NCBI GenBank assembly: GCA_910579675.1
Contig: CAJTUF010000021.1
Coordinates: forward strand, 1-51,995
DNA: 51,995 nucleotides
Reading direction: 5' to 3'
Origin: an uncultured Muribaculaceae bacterium
GTDB taxonomy: Bacteria > Bacteroidota > Bacteroidia > Bacteroidales > Muribaculaceae
Shown here: piece after piece, positions 50,585 through 51,995 of the stretch
Layout of the letters: every line of letters begins with the position of its first letter
Position numbering within the stretch: the stretch's first letter is position 1
Program-made: the position numbers and the translations under genes
The notes under the pieces: model-generated
Told to the model about the DNA's origin: nothing
The model's database searches: none
Seen by the model: only the letters and a program-made list of their open reading frames with translations

Positions 50585-51643
50585 ATGCTTACCTCAAGCC
50601 ACAAATCCATCGCCAATAGTGCGATGATCGTAGCGATATGCTTTATCTCAGCACTATTCTTTACCGGATGCCGTGAGAAAAATACCACACCTGCCCTTAT
50701 CACCGATTTCCCTATTGAGGAGGTGCTGGAGGGCGTGCGTTTTGATCCTGAGAATGGCGAATACCTACTCAGTTACATGATACATAGTGCCGGAGACTAC
50801 ATTATTTGCCCTACTCGTCACTCCAAACATCTTTTTGCTGTCTACGACCGCGACTTTAACCTCGTGGACTCTCTGATAGTCAAAGGCTCAGGCCCTGGAG
50901 AGCTTACGAGAGCCTTCTATTTCGGACAGTGGACCGGAAATCCTGAGTCGCCACAGATTCTTGTTTTTGATCCTGACACCAAACGTCTGCTACGGTTTGG
51001 CGTGCATCCCTTTACCGACATCGAGACAGTGTGGCGCATTCCTGCATCTGAATTTCTCGATCCTGAATCGGTCTATCTCATGAATGATTCGCTTATCGCC
51101 GGCATAAATCTTGAAATACCCAAAGCAGCTGAACTTTTCAATTGCAATCCCCGCAACGATTCAATAAACATTATTCCGGCTCAATTTGAATTTCAGCCTA
51201 AGGAAGCTTTTTATGTGTCGCAATGCGGTCTTGTCCCGATGGGCAACGGCGCTTCATATATTGTCTATTACCACGTCATGCCGTGGATAGCGATCTACGG
51301 ATCCGATTTCAATCTCATCCGGAAGATTGCCATTGGCTCCGAGGTCGATCCATATTCACTCACCGCAAATGATATGCACCAGAGTTTTATCACCGGCGCT
51401 GCCATATCCGACAACAATGTGGCCATTCTTCAACCTTCTGCAATGACTGAGAATGAAGATATTACAGATGCCTACCTTATGGTGCTCGACTCAGAAGGCA
51501 ATCCGGTGGCCCGCTTCGTGGTGGGCAAAGCCATGTGGTTTACGGTAGATCGTGCTCGCCGAAATATCATCACCGTCAACTACGATTTAGAGGCCGATCA
51601 TGTATATTTCATGGTCTATCCTATCCCTGATAATCTACGATGA
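50585..51643 (+). CDS. BF3164-type beta-propeller lipoprotein, second copy
   Basis: The 352-residue protein has a lipoprotein signal peptide (IVAICFISALFFTGC, Cys29) and the same fold family: LLSYMIHSAGDYIICPTRHS, VDSLIVKGSGPGELTRAFYF and LVFDPDTKRLLRFG. The phrase KGSGPGE corresponds to TKGVGPCE in the neighbour, which supports shared descent. An in-frame ATG at 50624 would also give a good signal peptide. I found no consensus promoter in the 137-base gap, so it may be read from the upstream gene. Function is unknown. Confidence 0.85.
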   Translation: MLTSSHKSIANSAMIVAICFISALFFTGCREKNTTPALITDFPIEEVLEGVRFDPENGEYLLSYMIHSAGDYIICPTRHSKHLFAVYDRDFNLVDSLIVKGSGPGELTRAFYFGQWTGNPESPQILVFDPDTKRLLRFGVHPFTDIETVWRIPASEFLDPESVYLMNDSLIAGINLEIPKAAELFNCNPRNDSINIIPAQFEFQPKEAFYVSQCGLVPMGNGASYIVYYHVMPWIAIYGSDFNLIRKIAIGSEVDPYSLTANDMHQSFITGAAISDNNVAILQPSAMTENEDITDAYLMVLDSEGNPVARFVVGKAMWFTVDRARRNIITVNYDLEADHVYFMVYPIPDNLR

Positions 51644-51659
51644 CCGCATACTCATTCCG

Positions 51660-51995
51660 TGTCGTATCTGCCGGAGAGTGAGGTCTACAGCGCGCACAGA
51701 AACAATGCTCAGCGTCAGCCGAGCTCCACACTGCGACACCCACCCCGCCCAAGGAGCTCGGCTGACGCTGAGCGAGGGCGCAGGGTGCCACGCTGACCCG
51801 CGGTTGCGGCGGCTACGCGCGCTCTTGCCGCGGGCTACCCAAAAGAGAACGCCCCCAAGGGGGCTTTTTGCGCTAACGCGCCCCCACGTCGCCGCCCGCC
51901 CCGCGTCGCCCTCCGCGTCGCCCACCCGGCGCATAGCGCCCAAGCCGCGTAGCGGCGCACCTGAGGGGTAGCCTCACTCAAAGGCGCGCGTAGCC
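51660..51995 (+). repeat. GC-rich multi-hairpin repeat, cut by the window end
   Basis: This begins with an isolated GAGTGAGGTC, matching the 3' arm and flank of the 48995 hairpin. The 21-bp inverted module follows (51707-51727 with 51753-51773), then the 22-nt loop hairpin (51797-51804 with 51827-51834, one G-T pair). GCCCCC/GGGGGC and GCCGC/GCGGC hairpins come next, and the final hairpin is cut at its loop (5' arm CCTCACTC at 51972-51979). No gene is present. Confidence 0.85.

Overview
The window looks like a chromosome segment of a high-GC gut Bacteroidales, most likely a Muribaculaceae-type organism; this is inferred from gene content and was not searched. The evidence is the Bacteroidota promoter TTTG-N19/20-TAnnTTTG in front of many genes, the near absence of Shine-Dalgarno sites, the order rplM-rpsI-rpsB-tsf, an ilvD-ilvB-ilvN-thioesterase-ilvC operon, BF3164-type propeller lipoproteins, DUF4254 next to a GT9 glycosyltransferase, and host-glycan glycosidases (GH89, GH29, GH20).

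Layout. 1-305: right part of a GC-rich hairpin repeat. 0.57-6.6 kb: branched-chain amino acid operon with an embedded acyl-ACP thioesterase. 6.8-8.1 kb: rarA, converging on tsf-rpsB-rpsI-rplM (8.2-11.2 kb, minus). 11.5-12.9 kb: a two-part protein of unknown role. 13.0-14.7 kb: an AT-richer three-gene toxin-antitoxin module of HipBST type with two clear operators. 14.7-15.6 kb: a lipoprotein gene between 36-bp direct repeats, beside tRNA-Asn. 15.8-19.0 kb: GH89 alpha-N-acetylglucosaminidase and signal peptidase I. 19.0-20.0 kb: aldo/keto reductase (minus). 20.2-25.1 kb: gltX-waaA-prmC-recX-comF, tightly overlapped. 25.2-27.5 kb: porin-like protein and a Gate-domain membrane protein. 27.66-27.85 kb: a likely free-standing small RNA gene, then dnaG. 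30.2-31.9 kb: two AT-rich genes of unknown function. 32.1-39.1 kb: DUF4254, GT9, ruvB, flippase, DUF389 protein, GT4 (surface glycan and housekeeping). 39.18-40.89 kb: three tandem copies of the hairpin repeat. 40.9-43.0 kb (minus): aroQ, a short pyruvate kinase homologue and an O-methyltransferase. 43.1-48.8 kb: GH29 fucosidase, transketolase, GH20 hexosaminidase. 48.9-49.3 kb and 51.66-51.995 kb: more hairpin repeat, around two BF3164-type lipoproteins.

The signal that gene annotation does not explain best is the dispersed non-coding repeat. It carries an 8-bp stem around a nearly constant 22-nt loop. There are twelve complete copies in the window with four different stem sequences. Eleven are perfectly self-complementary and one has a single G-T pair, so the stem covaries while loop and flanks stay constant. 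Second in interest are the HipBST-type module with its paired 18-bp operators, the small RNA gene upstream of dnaG, and the AT-rich two-gene island.
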